Source: Paenibacillus daejeonensis DSM 15491 | Lineage (GTDB): Bacteria; Bacillota; Bacilli; Paenibacillales; Paenibacillaceae | Length of the DNA stretch: 64,000 nucleotides | NCBI RefSeq assembly: GCF_000378385.1 | Contig: NZ_KB899673.1 | Span: 1 to 64,000 of the forward strand | Reading direction: 5' to 3' | Part shown: positions 1 through 5,696 of the stretch, piece by piece | Numbering within the stretch: the stretch's first letter is position 1 | Layout of the letters: the number at the start of each line of letters is the position of its first letter | Notes under the pieces: model-generated | What the model saw: only the letters and a program-made list of their open reading frames with translations | The model's database searches: none | What the model was told of the DNA's origin: nothing | Position numbers and translations under genes: made by a program

Positions 1-150
1 AAAATCATAGTGTTTGTTGCCCATGTGCGGCTGCCAAGTGCCAGCCTGCTCCATCTCTACGAATTGGCCGAATGTCAACCGATAGCAAGCACCCACGCGA
101 TGAGTGACAAAGTAATCTCCTAGCCTGTCCAGCACCCGATCATCTATCAT
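1..150 (-). CDS. Partial hypothetical protein of the integrated element
   Basis: An open frame starts at an ATG at 148-150 and runs off the left edge; 50 residues are visible (MIDDRVLDRLGDYF...). It starts 2 nt beyond the stop of the preceding minus-strand gene, so it is very likely in the same early operon. No strong Shine-Dalgarno is visible and no domain is recognised in the fragment. It is too short for an ordinary ORF scan because it is cut by the window edge. Confidence 0.55.
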   Translation of the reverse strand, partial: MIDDRVLDRLGDYFVTHRVGACYRLTFGQFVEMEQAGTWQPHMGNKHYDF

Positions 151-152
151 AG

Positions 153-371
153 CTACCACACTGAATGCTGATGCTGGTTAAGTACGTGCAGCTCAATCAT
201 CATGGCCATGGCCGGGCGGTGCTCGTATCGCCTGAGCTCCGGCATCACTGCCGCCCGCCCCCGCTCCGTCAGCTGATATCCGTTATCCGTCAGCTCGACC
301 TTGCCCTCTTTGATTAGCTCCCTCAAACAGGTCTGACTAAAATCCTGCGTTGCTACCGATTGTTTGCCCAA
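153..371 (-). CDS. Small element-encoded protein, possibly winged-helix-like
   Basis: About 72 residues with a TTG start at 371, preceded by AAGGAGG eight bases upstream. A TTG nine bases further upstream abuts the ribosome site and is less likely. The middle (residues about 14-40, ending in LTERGRAAVMPEL) resembles the wing region of small winged-helix regulators (short leaf ending in a 'LTerGr' turn), but this is only a resemblance. Its start lies inside the 3' end of the upstream gene (337-666), as expected in a compact phage early operon. Function unknown. Confidence 0.6.
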   Translation of the reverse strand: MGKQSVATQDFSQTCLRELIKEGKVELTDNGYQLTERGRAAVMPELRRYEHRPAMAMMIELHVLNQHQHSVW

Positions 372-666
372 TGGGATCAACCTCCTTATATGTGCCTTCC
401 AAAATTGCCTCCACGTCCTCGATCGCCTGCTGGAGCAGTGCTTCCGACCGCTCCAAGTGGAGATACTGGACCACCAGGGCGAACTTGCCGCTTTTTAACC
501 GCTTGTTGATCCAGACATTGACTCCAGCCCCGCTCTGCGTCATAACCGTTACCGAGTACGGCGCGTCAAACCCAATCTGAATCACTTTCTCCGAGAGCCA
601 AATCAGGCTCAAGCTGAGAGCAGCCGGTTCCGCCGCCCCCCCGGGCGGCTTTTTTTGGTCAGTCAT
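337..666 (-). CDS. Hypothetical early protein of the integrated element
   Basis: 109 residues from ATG at 666, with AAAGGAG about eight bases upstream. The longer open frame upstream of this ATG overlaps the excisionase-like gene in another frame and has no ribosome site, so the internal start was chosen. The protein begins MTDQKKPPGG and contains a mixed alpha/beta stretch without a motif I recognise. It overlaps the end of the gene at 659-967 by 8 bases and its own end overlaps the start of 153-371, so these form one translationally packed operon. Confidence 0.6.
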   Translation of the reverse strand: MTDQKKPPGGAAEPAALSLSLIWLSEKVIQIGFDAPYSVTVMTQSGAGVNVWINKRLKSGKFALVVQYLHLERSEALLQQAIEDVEAILEGTYKEVDPIGQTIGSNAGF

Positions 667-967
667 GGGTGGGGCTCCTTTCTCCGCTACTGTTCGCAAC
701 TCGCTGGGCCGCGCGCCAGGCTTCCAGGTCAGCAAGCCTGAATTTGATTGTAGGTCTGCGCGATCCGATGCCGCCATAGCGCTCATGCGGAATGATGCGC
801 TGCTGACACATCCGATAAATAAGCTTCTCAGATACCCCCAAGCGGGCTGCGGCCGCTGACACATCCAGTGTTTCATCATTGACACTTTCCATTTCTGCCC
901 GGATACGTTTCTCAGCGGCAGCAACTTCTTCAACCACGATTTCGCGAATCATCTGTTCTATGCTCAT
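659..967 (-). CDS. Excisionase-like helix-turn-helix protein
   Basis: 102 residues from ATG at 967, seven bases after GGAGGT. A TTG further upstream lies inside the ribosome site and was rejected. An N-terminal charged helix (about residues 1-35) is followed by a MerR/excisionase-type HTH (residues about 37-90: LDVSAAAARLGVSEKLIY, then a wing and LADLEAW). Such 'helix-turn-helix domain 17' proteins act as excisionases or DNA-bending early regulators. Three operator-like palindromes lie just upstream (1017-1109), so it is probably repressed by the CI-like protein at 1408-1833. Excision activity is inferred from context. Confidence 0.7.
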   Translation of the reverse strand: MSIEQMIREIVVEEVAAAEKRIRAEMESVNDETLDVSAAAARLGVSEKLIYRMCQQRIIPHERYGGIGSRRPTIKFRLADLEAWRAAQRVANSSGERSPTHD

Positions 968-1016
968 CTCTGACACCTCCAAGCACAGTTAGAATAGGCC
1001 CTTTTTGACATAAACA

Positions 1017-1109
1017 GTATTTAAAATACAGTTTTTATACAAAAAAAGGGCGGGCTCCTTGACGTAGTATTGAAAATACAGTATTATGAATTTGTCGTAT
1101 TAATAATAC
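1017..1109. promoter_or_regulatory. Three operator-like palindromes upstream of the early operon
   Basis: The motif GTATT-N3-AATAC occurs at 1017-1029, 1067-1079 and 1097-1109 (spacers TAA, GAA, AAT), with a half copy at 1081-1085. The same 13-bp palindrome appears twice more between the cro-like and cI-like genes. The position upstream of the excisionase-like gene fits repression of lytic or excision functions. The binding protein is inferred to be the CI-like repressor. Confidence 0.7.
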
Positions 1110-1114
1110 TAATT

Positions 1115-1312
1115 TCAAATGATGTCCGGGAATAATAGCTGTGGTTCTTTGCCCGTCAGTTTGCATATCTTAAGCAAAACTGTAGCGCTTGGGTTTACAC
1201 GACCATATTCGAGGCTTCTGACGGTGTCTACGTGCAGTTCAAGCACTTTTGCAAACTCGATTTGATTAAGACCGAGTTCTTTTCTCGCTTCCCTTAATCC
1301 ATCACGTTTCAA
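1115..1312 (-). CDS. Cro-like helix-turn-helix regulator
   Basis: 65 residues, almost entirely one HTH_3 domain: LGLNQIEFAKVLELHVDTVR is the helix-turn-helix core, followed by the E-x-G-R-x-NPS turn and a C-terminal helix. The start is a TTG at 1312 with AGAAGGTGA just upstream. It is divergent from the longer CI-like gene across a 95-bp region holding two operator copies, the usual phage genetic switch layout. The small size and lack of a C-terminal domain favour a Cro-type rather than CI-type role. Confidence 0.8.
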   Translation of the reverse strand: MKRDGLREARKELGLNQIEFAKVLELHVDTVRSLEYGRVNPSATVLLKICKLTGKEPQLLFPDII

Positions 1313-1351
1313 AGTGTCACCTTCTTTCTTTCGGTGTCATCATTATAAATC

Positions 1352-1385
1352 GTATTATAAATACAGTCAATAGTATTTTGAATAC
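1352..1385. promoter_or_regulatory. Two operator-like palindromes in the divergent switch region
   Basis: GTATT-N3-AATAC occurs at 1352-1364 (spacer ATA) and 1373-1385 (spacer TTG), centre-to-centre 21 bp or about two helical turns, which suits cooperative binding of two repressor dimers on one DNA face. They lie between the Cro-like gene (minus) and the CI-like gene (plus) and would control both promoters. Confidence 0.7.
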
Positions 1386-1407
1386 TTTTTTTGAGAGGAT
1401 GTTTCCC

Positions 1408-1833
1408 TTGTCTACAGGCGGCCGCATAAAAGATCTTAGAAAAGCAGCTAAGTTAACCCAAAAACAAATTGCCGATCAATTAGGAATGGGTAGCTCTAAC
1501 TTTGGCCATATCGAAAATGACAGAGTTATACCAAGCAGCAGTGACTTGGATAAAATCGCTGAGATCCTTGATACAACTACTGATTACTTGTTGGGCAGAA
1601 GTGCAAGCAGAAAAAAGCCATATTACGCATTAACAGAAAAAGATGAAAAAGACATCGCAAAAAGACTTGAAGATATGATGAATGATCTTAATTCTGATTC
1701 TGCACTAGCATTTATGGGAGAACCGATGGATGAGGACGATCGTGAGCTTCTAAGAATATCTCTGGAGAATACGATCCGTATGTCAAAGGAGATGGCAAAA
1801 AAGAAATTCACTCCGAAAAAATATAGGGAATAA
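1408..1833 (+). CDS. CI-like phage repressor
   Basis: 141 residues from TTG at 1408 (AGAGGA about nine bases upstream); an ATG at 1399 or a TTG at 1378 is possible but worse placed. Residues about 5-60 are an HTH_3 domain (LTQKQIADQLGMGSSNFGHI), followed by the typical LDTTTDYLLGR end seen in Xre repressors. The C-terminal part is charged and helical with no LexA-type peptidase motif. Together with the ImmA-type protease encoded next, this matches ICEBs1-like switches in which the protease inactivates the repressor. Confidence 0.85.
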   Translation: MSTGGRIKDLRKAAKLTQKQIADQLGMGSSNFGHIENDRVIPSSSDLDKIAEILDTTTDYLLGRSASRKKPYYALTEKDEKDIAKRLEDMMNDLNSDSALAFMGEPMDEDDRELLRISLENTIRMSKEMAKKKFTPKKYRE

Positions 1834-1851
1834 CCTGCCGGGGGTTATGTA

Positions 1852-2262
1852 ATGGAACGACAAATAGTCACCGACTTGGTACGAACCCACGGAACCAACA
1901 GCCCGCTGGTTATTTCATCTGAGAGAAACTTAACGGTTCTGTACGAAGATTTAGGGAAATCCGTCTGGGGGTACTATACCTGCATCAATCGGATACCCAG
2001 CATCCATTTAAATAATCGCCTTGAGGATTTCAAGCAGTTGTTTGCTGCTGCTCATGAACTAGGACATAATATTTTGCACCCAGGGATCAGTACCCCTTTC
2101 TTAAGAAACCAGACTCTTTTTTCTGTGGACAAGATAGAGCGTCAAGCCAATAGATTCGCCCTCCACTTGTTAATAGGATTTGAGGTACCCGAACCTGGGG
2201 AACAGTTTGAGCATTTTTTAATGCGTTGCGGCATTCCGGCTGAATTTAAAATTTTTTACTGA
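1852..2262 (+). CDS. ImmA/IrrE-type metallopeptidase
   Basis: 136 residues. The zinc-binding HExxH motif is seen as AHELGH (about residue 66), followed by a downstream E-x-x-A-N-x-F-A-x-x-L segment that supplies the third ligand in this family. ImmA of ICEBs1 cuts the partner repressor ImmR after DNA damage or quorum signals. The gene is 18 bp after the CI-like gene and surely co-transcribed, so the neighbour is the likely substrate. The protein is somewhat short at the C terminus compared with IrrE but complete for the ImmA type. Confidence 0.88.
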   Translation: MERQIVTDLVRTHGTNSPLVISSERNLTVLYEDLGKSVWGYYTCINRIPSIHLNNRLEDFKQLFAAAHELGHNILHPGISTPFLRNQTLFSVDKIERQANRFALHLLIGFEVPEPGEQFEHFLMRCGIPAEFKIFY

Positions 2263-2336
2263 AACTTGCGCTTTCCCGCTGCTAGGCGGTTTACTATACA
2301 CAAAAAAAGAACATATGTACTCATGGAGGTATTAAA

Positions 2337-3578
2337 ATGGCAAAAGGTAGCATCGAAAAACGTGGGGAAAATAAATGGCGTCTGACCGTGGATCTCGGAT
2401 TGAAAGGAGACGGTACCCGCGACCGCCCCCGCAAGACAATTACCGTCGAGGATAAAGCACTGCTCAAGACAAAGAAAAAGCTCCAAGAATATCTGGAGAA
2501 CGAGTTAGCTAAGTTTAGGCTGGAAATCGAATCCGGGGAGTACATCAAACCGGAGAAAATGCTGTTCAAAGATTTTGTCGAGAAGGAATGGAAGCCTAAG
2601 TATGCATCCAAAGAAGATAACCTTTCGGCCCTCTCATATAAAACTTATTGCCGGCACATCAAAAACCACATCATGCCGGTATTCGGCAATAAGGACTTGG
2701 GCGACATTAAAACAATGCACATAGTCACTTTCGTCGACGATCTGGGGAAGCCCGGTGCTAGAAAGGATGGTAAAGGGGATACACTAGAACCTGGAACAAT
2801 CCAGTACATTTACCGGGTACTTAAGAATATCCTTAGCCGAGCAGACGAATGGGACTTAATCAAAGAGAATCCCATGAGCAAGGTAAAGAAGCCGAAGGTA
2901 AAGCAAACAGAATTTGAATTTTACGATGAAGACGAAGCCCGCGATGTTATAGGAGCTCTCTATCAAGAAGTGCGTAAGTGGAGATTGTTTATTTTGGGAG
3001 CAATGATTGGAGGGAATCGACGCGGCGAGCTAATCGCTCTGGAATGGCCAGAAGTCGATTTTGAAAAAGGAGCCGTCGCTGTAGAAAAAAGTATTTCGCT
3101 CACGGAGAATAGCCAAGCCATAGAAAAGGGACCCAAGAATGCAAGCTCAAAGCGGTGGATTGACATGCCGAACTGGTATATGGATGAGCTACGCGTTCAT
3201 AAAAGGGAATGGGATCTCCAGAGAAAGAAGGCAATACTTGCGGGGGAGTGGTTAGGTGGCGAAAGACAATATGTATTCCACGGTGGGTACGGAAAGCCAT
3301 ACTATCATAGCTACCCTTCCGAGTGGTGGATTAAGTTTGTAAAGCGTCACGCTCTTAAACGTGTCAGGTTCCACGATCTACGGCATTCCAGTGCTACGCT
3401 CCTTATCGAAGCTGGCGCGTCAATGAAGGCCATACAGAAGCGCCTGGGGCATGCGAAGCATCAAACAACGGCTGACATCTATGCTCATGTAACGAAGAAA
3501 GTCAGCCGCGACACTGCAGAGAAATTTGATAAGTTTGCACCGCGTCCTATTTCCGTCCCCAATTTGTCCCCAAGATGA
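2337..3578 (+). CDS. Tyrosine-family site-specific integrase
   Basis: 413 residues with a good GGAGGT site before ATG at 2337. N-terminal arm-type DNA-binding domain (about 1-60, GSIEKRGENKWRL), SAM-like core-binding domain (about 75-175) and C-terminal catalytic domain with the family residues: Arg in GGNRRGEL (about 229), HDLRH (about residue 345), the LGH box and a terminal Tyr in DIYAHV. It integrates and, with an excisionase, excises the element. The gene faces the adjacent tRNA-Leu 3' end, consistent with that tRNA being the attachment site. Confidence 0.95.
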   Translation: MAKGSIEKRGENKWRLTVDLGLKGDGTRDRPRKTITVEDKALLKTKKKLQEYLENELAKFRLEIESGEYIKPEKMLFKDFVEKEWKPKYASKEDNLSALSYKTYCRHIKNHIMPVFGNKDLGDIKTMHIVTFVDDLGKPGARKDGKGDTLEPGTIQYIYRVLKNILSRADEWDLIKENPMSKVKKPKVKQTEFEFYDEDEARDVIGALYQEVRKWRLFILGAMIGGNRRGELIALEWPEVDFEKGAVAVEKSISLTENSQAIEKGPKNASSKRWIDMPNWYMDELRVHKREWDLQRKKAILAGEWLGGERQYVFHGGYGKPYYHSYPSEWWIKFVKRHALKRVRFHDLRHSSATLLIEAGASMKAIQKRLGHAKHQTTADIYAHVTKKVSRDTAEKFDKFAPRPISVPNLSPR

Positions 3579-3631
3579 TAATTAGCCACTTTGATGGCGG
3601 GTAAAAATCCCCCCTACGATCCGCAGACAAA

Positions 3632-3663
3632 TAAAAAAATCCCTTATGTATCAAGGGATTTCA
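3632..3663 (-). terminator. Terminator of the Glu-Lys-Leu tRNA unit
   Basis: Read on the minus strand, AAATCCCTT pairs with AAGGGATTT around a 7-nt loop, followed by a run of T. It lies just past the tRNA-Leu 3' end and, in the plus direction, also follows the integrase gene. Confidence 0.75.
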
Positions 3664-3678
3664 GCGTTTAAATTATGA

Positions 3679-3700
3679 TGCGGTCGAGAGGACTCGAACC
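3679..3700. other. Candidate attachment-site core (tRNA-Leu 3' end)
   Basis: The 22 bp from the T-arm to the discriminator base of tRNA-Leu are the expected crossover region for the adjacent integrase. The matching direct repeat at the other end of the element lies outside this window, so the site is inferred from position only. Confidence 0.45.
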
Positions 3701-3761
3701 TCCACGGGCGTAAGCCCACTACCCCCTCAAGATAGCGTGTCTGCCATTCCACCACGACCGC
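3679..3761 (-). tRNA. tRNA-Leu (anticodon GAG)
   Basis: 83 nt with a 7-bp acceptor stem (GCGGTCG/CGACCGC), a long variable arm (GTGGGCTTACGCCCGT) and a TTGAGGG anticodon loop reading GAG. CCA is not encoded, unlike the Lys, Glu, Ser and Asn genes beside it. This may reflect replacement of the 3' flank by the integrated element. Confidence 0.95.
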
Positions 3762-3814
3762 AAGCTTGTTGTGTTTCTTCTATTATATACATTCTCTTCT
3801 GAGGAAGAAGAAAA

Positions 3815-3890
3815 TGGTGAGCCATGAAGGACTCGAACCTTCGACACCCTGATTAAAAGTCAGGTGCTCTACCAGCTGAGCTAATGGCTC
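3815..3890 (-). tRNA. tRNA-Lys (anticodon TTT)
   Basis: 76 nt including an encoded CCA. The acceptor stem is GAGCCAT/ATGGCTC, the anticodon loop CTTTTAA reads TTT, and the GGTTCGAGTCC T-arm is canonical. Confidence 0.96.
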
Positions 3891-3898
3891 TGGGAAGT

Positions 3899-3973
3899 TG
3901 GTGACCCGTAGGGGATTCGAACCCCTGTTACCTCCGTGAAAGGGAGGTGTCTTAACCCCTTGACCAACGGGCC
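3899..3973 (-). tRNA. tRNA-Glu (anticodon TTC)
   Basis: 75 nt including an encoded CCA. The acceptor stem is GGCCCGT/ACGGGTC with one G-T pair, and the anticodon loop CTTTCAC reads TTC. It is the first gene of the Glu-Lys-Leu unit. Confidence 0.96.
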
Positions 3974-4014
3974 TTGTCCATTTGATGAGTGCGCCATAAG
4001 CGACAACAGAAGTT

Positions 4015-4043
4015 ATTATATCTGATTGTTTTGAGCTTGGCAA
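4015..4043 (-). promoter_or_regulatory. Sigma-A promoter of the Glu-Lys-Leu tRNA unit
   Basis: On the minus strand TTGCCA (4038-4043) and a perfect TATAAT (4015-4020) are separated by 17 bp and lie about 40 bp before tRNA-Glu. Confidence 0.8.
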
Positions 4044-4105
4044 GCATTATTTTCAGGGTCATTTTCAACCCTATAATCTTGCTTCGCTCTAGCGCTTCAG
4101 GCAAA

Positions 4106-4130
4106 CTAAAAGGGCCGGCTGAACGGCCCT
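4106..4130 (-). terminator. Terminator of the Asn-Ser tRNA unit
   Basis: AGGGCCG and CGGCCCT form a 7-bp stem around a 6-nt loop, followed on the minus strand by TTTTAG. It separates the two tRNA transcription units. Confidence 0.75.
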
Positions 4131-4154
4131 ATCGTTCATCAACATTCGTATAAA

Positions 4155-4246
4155 TGGCGGAGAGAGAGGGATTCGAACCCTCGCACCGCTTGCGCAGTCT
4201 AACCCCTTAGCAGAGGGTCCCCTTATAGCCACTTGGGTATCTCTCC
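4155..4246 (-). tRNA. tRNA-Ser (anticodon GCT)
   Basis: 92 nt including CCA, with the long variable arm of tRNA-Ser (ACTGCGCAAGCGGT). The anticodon loop CTGCTAA reads GCT, and the acceptor stem is GGAGAGA/TCTCTCC. Confidence 0.95.
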
Positions 4247-4250
4247 ATGC

Positions 4251-4326
4251 TGGCTCCCCGAACAGGACTCGAACCTGTGACAACTCGATTAACAGTCGAG
4301 TGCTCTACCAACTGAGCTATCAGGGA
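4251..4326 (-). tRNA. tRNA-Asn (anticodon GTT)
   Basis: 76 nt including CCA. The anticodon loop CTGTTAA reads GTT and the acceptor stem is TCCCTGA/TCGGGGA. It is first in the Asn-Ser unit, 4 bp from tRNA-Ser. Confidence 0.95.
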
Positions 4327-4353
4327 AAGTGTTTGACGAAAGTGACAAGTAAT

Positions 4354-4382
4354 AATTTATCACGGTTCTAAAACAATGTCAA
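4354..4382 (-). promoter_or_regulatory. Sigma-A promoter of the Asn-Ser tRNA unit, overlapping the end of sprT
   Basis: On the minus strand TTGACA (4377-4382), a 17-bp spacer and TAAATT (4354-4359). The -35 and spacer lie inside the last codons of the SprT-like gene. Confidence 0.75.
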
Positions 4383-4836
4383 GCATCTTTATGAATAATT
4401 TTCCGCGGCATTTCCCGCAGGCATATTTGGCAGGATCAACCTTGCGTTTGCGGAGGTATTCCATCCCACAGGAACGGCAGATCAGCTTGTACCGGTAAGG
4501 CTGCGTTCGCTTGGTCTGACCAGGCAGCGCGCTACAGAATCGGCTCCCTCCTACCTGGGCCAGTAATCGCTTGAAATCTGCGTCTCGGTGTTGATAGCCC
4601 CGCTTCATCAGATGCAAATGATAGTGACACAGCTCATGCTTGATAATCTTCTCAGTCTCTTCCCGCCCGAAACTCTCCAGCTGACCGGGATTGATCTCTA
4701 TATCATGCGATCTGGTGAAATAGCGGCCGCCCGTCGAGCGAAGTCTGCTATTGAAAGTCGCGCGGTGCAGAAACGGCCGGCCAAAGCTCTCTATTGAGAT
4801 CTTCTCCACCCACGCTTGCAGCGTTTCATTATCCAT
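4360..4836 (-). CDS. sprT: SprT-like zinc protein
   Basis: 158 residues. The SprT-like domain has its metal site HELCHYHLH (about residues 67-75), followed by a short zinc ribbon (CRSC...CGKC, about residues 119-142). Bacterial SprT/YdcK proteins are related to eukaryotic Spartan proteases that clear DNA-protein crosslinks, but the bacterial role is not settled. The family is commonly found near tRNA genes in Bacillales. The start at 4836 has only a modest GAGAGAA ribosome site. Confidence 0.9.
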   Translation of the reverse strand: MDNETLQAWVEKISIESFGRPFLHRATFNSRLRSTGGRYFTRSHDIEINPGQLESFGREETEKIIKHELCHYHLHLMKRGYQHRDADFKRLLAQVGGSRFCSALPGQTKRTQPYRYKLICRSCGMEYLRKRKVDPAKYACGKCRGKLFIKMLDIVLEP

Positions 4837-4943
4837 CGTTATTCTCTCCTATCTACTTGAATTTATAATCGTTCATGCGATACACTGTCAAGTAGTAATG
4901 AACGGTTCCCGTGAGTTCAACTATGGAGGGGAGTAACCTGGCT

Positions 4944-5303
4944 ATGCCTACAATGCGATATGTCCTATTCAAAGACGCAGAGCAGCTCACAGTTGTCGAG
5001 ATGCCTGCATCCCACGCTTACCAATTGAGCGCGCTCAACCTTCGTCTGCACAAAGAAATCGAAAAGCTGACCGCCGACAGCGTGCCGAAGCTGCCTTACG
5101 CAATCGGCGAATGCAATGATCTGGAGCTGCATGATACTTCTATAACCATCACAGACGGACTGGCTTATATCAATGAATTGGAGCGTTCCTTCTCCGCCAT
5201 TCAAGAGAAAACCTATCCTCTTATTTCATTGCTGACCGAGATTCGCGCACTCCAAGCCCAGCTCGAACAATGGTACGAAGAAGAGATGGAAGTCGAAGCT
5301 TAG
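4944..5303 (+). CDS. Hypothetical protein
   Basis: 119 residues from ATG at 4944, following a GGAGGGGAG stretch. The upstream in-frame ATG at 4911 lies before that ribosome site and was rejected. The protein begins MPTMRYVLFKD and ends with a helical acidic region (LTEIRALQAQLEQWYEEEMEVEA) likely to form a coiled coil. No conserved domain is recognised. It stands alone between sprT (divergent) and cmpA. Confidence 0.75.
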   Translation: MPTMRYVLFKDAEQLTVVEMPASHAYQLSALNLRLHKEIEKLTADSVPKLPYAIGECNDLELHDTSITITDGLAYINELERSFSAIQEKTYPLISLLTEIRALQAQLEQWYEEEMEVEA

Positions 5304-5388
5304 CTTATTTTCTGAAGTGGACCTGCACGGACTCCCGCCTATCCCCATATGCTTAACCATACATCATGTTTCTGGGGGAGGAACCGGT

Positions 5389-5526
5389 ATGCCGCAGTGG
5401 CTGTGTAACCAACTGATGCGCGCATTTCTCAAACGGGATCGCCGGCAGATACGTCTGCTGAACGATTGTTGGTACTTCTATCGAACCCGGACGCAGCCTG
5501 AGAACGGCAGCCCCGGGAGGGTCTAA
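5389..5526 (+). CDS. cmpA: Cortex morphogenetic protein CmpA
   Basis: 45 residues starting MPQWLCNQLMRAFLKRDRRQ with an IRLLNDCWYFYR core. This closely follows my recollection of Bacillus subtilis CmpA (37 aa, MPxWLxxQ...RAF..KD...IKLLNQCWYFYR). CmpA is a mother-cell sporulation peptide that helps ClpXP degrade SpoIVA in spores with faulty envelopes. GGGGGAGG lies 7 bases before ATG. The longer frame beginning at 5317 is an artefact. The C-terminal tail is a little longer than in B. subtilis. Confidence 0.9.
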   Translation: MPQWLCNQLMRAFLKRDRRQIRLLNDCWYFYRTRTQPENGSPGRV

Positions 5527-5613
5527 CCAAACGTCGCGGCGCTTGTCCAGCCGATGCGGCTTGCCGCGTGTTACTGATTTTTTGGACGACCTGCACCCGT
5601 GAATTCTCAGCAT

Positions 5614-5671
5614 AAAAAAAGCAGCTGTCCCCCGCGGAGTCACGTCAGTGACCCCAGGGACAGCTCTTTTT
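5614..5671 (-). terminator. Terminator of tex (bidirectional look)
   Basis: AGCTGTCCC (5624-5632) pairs with GGGACAGCT (5657-5665), with an inner GTCACGTCAGTGAC repeat. It is flanked by A-runs and T-runs on both sides, so it can also stop transcription from cmpA. Confidence 0.8.
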
Positions 5672-5696
5672 GTTGTAAATGTTTAGCTAGCTCTTG

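Larger units (their letters stand above)
1..3678. mobile_element. Right-hand part of an integrated phage-like element next to tRNA-Leu
   Basis: A block of early genes on the minus strand (excisionase-like HTH and three unknown genes), a Cro-like/CI-like regulator pair, an ImmA/IrrE-type peptidase and a tyrosine integrase lies directly against the 3' end of a tRNA-Leu gene. This is the usual order for a temperate phage or phage-derived integrative element that uses a tRNA as its attachment site. The left end lies outside the window, so it cannot be said whether structural genes follow. The 3678 boundary is inferred from the tRNA 3' end. Confidence 0.8.

Noticed and set aside
3783-4283. Two minus-strand frames over the tRNA cluster
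   Set aside because: They are translations of tRNA genes on the same strand.
5353-5643. 96-aa minus-strand frame over cmpA
   Set aside because: The plus-strand CmpA peptide is recognised and has a strong ribosome site. The minus frame has neither a domain nor a good start.
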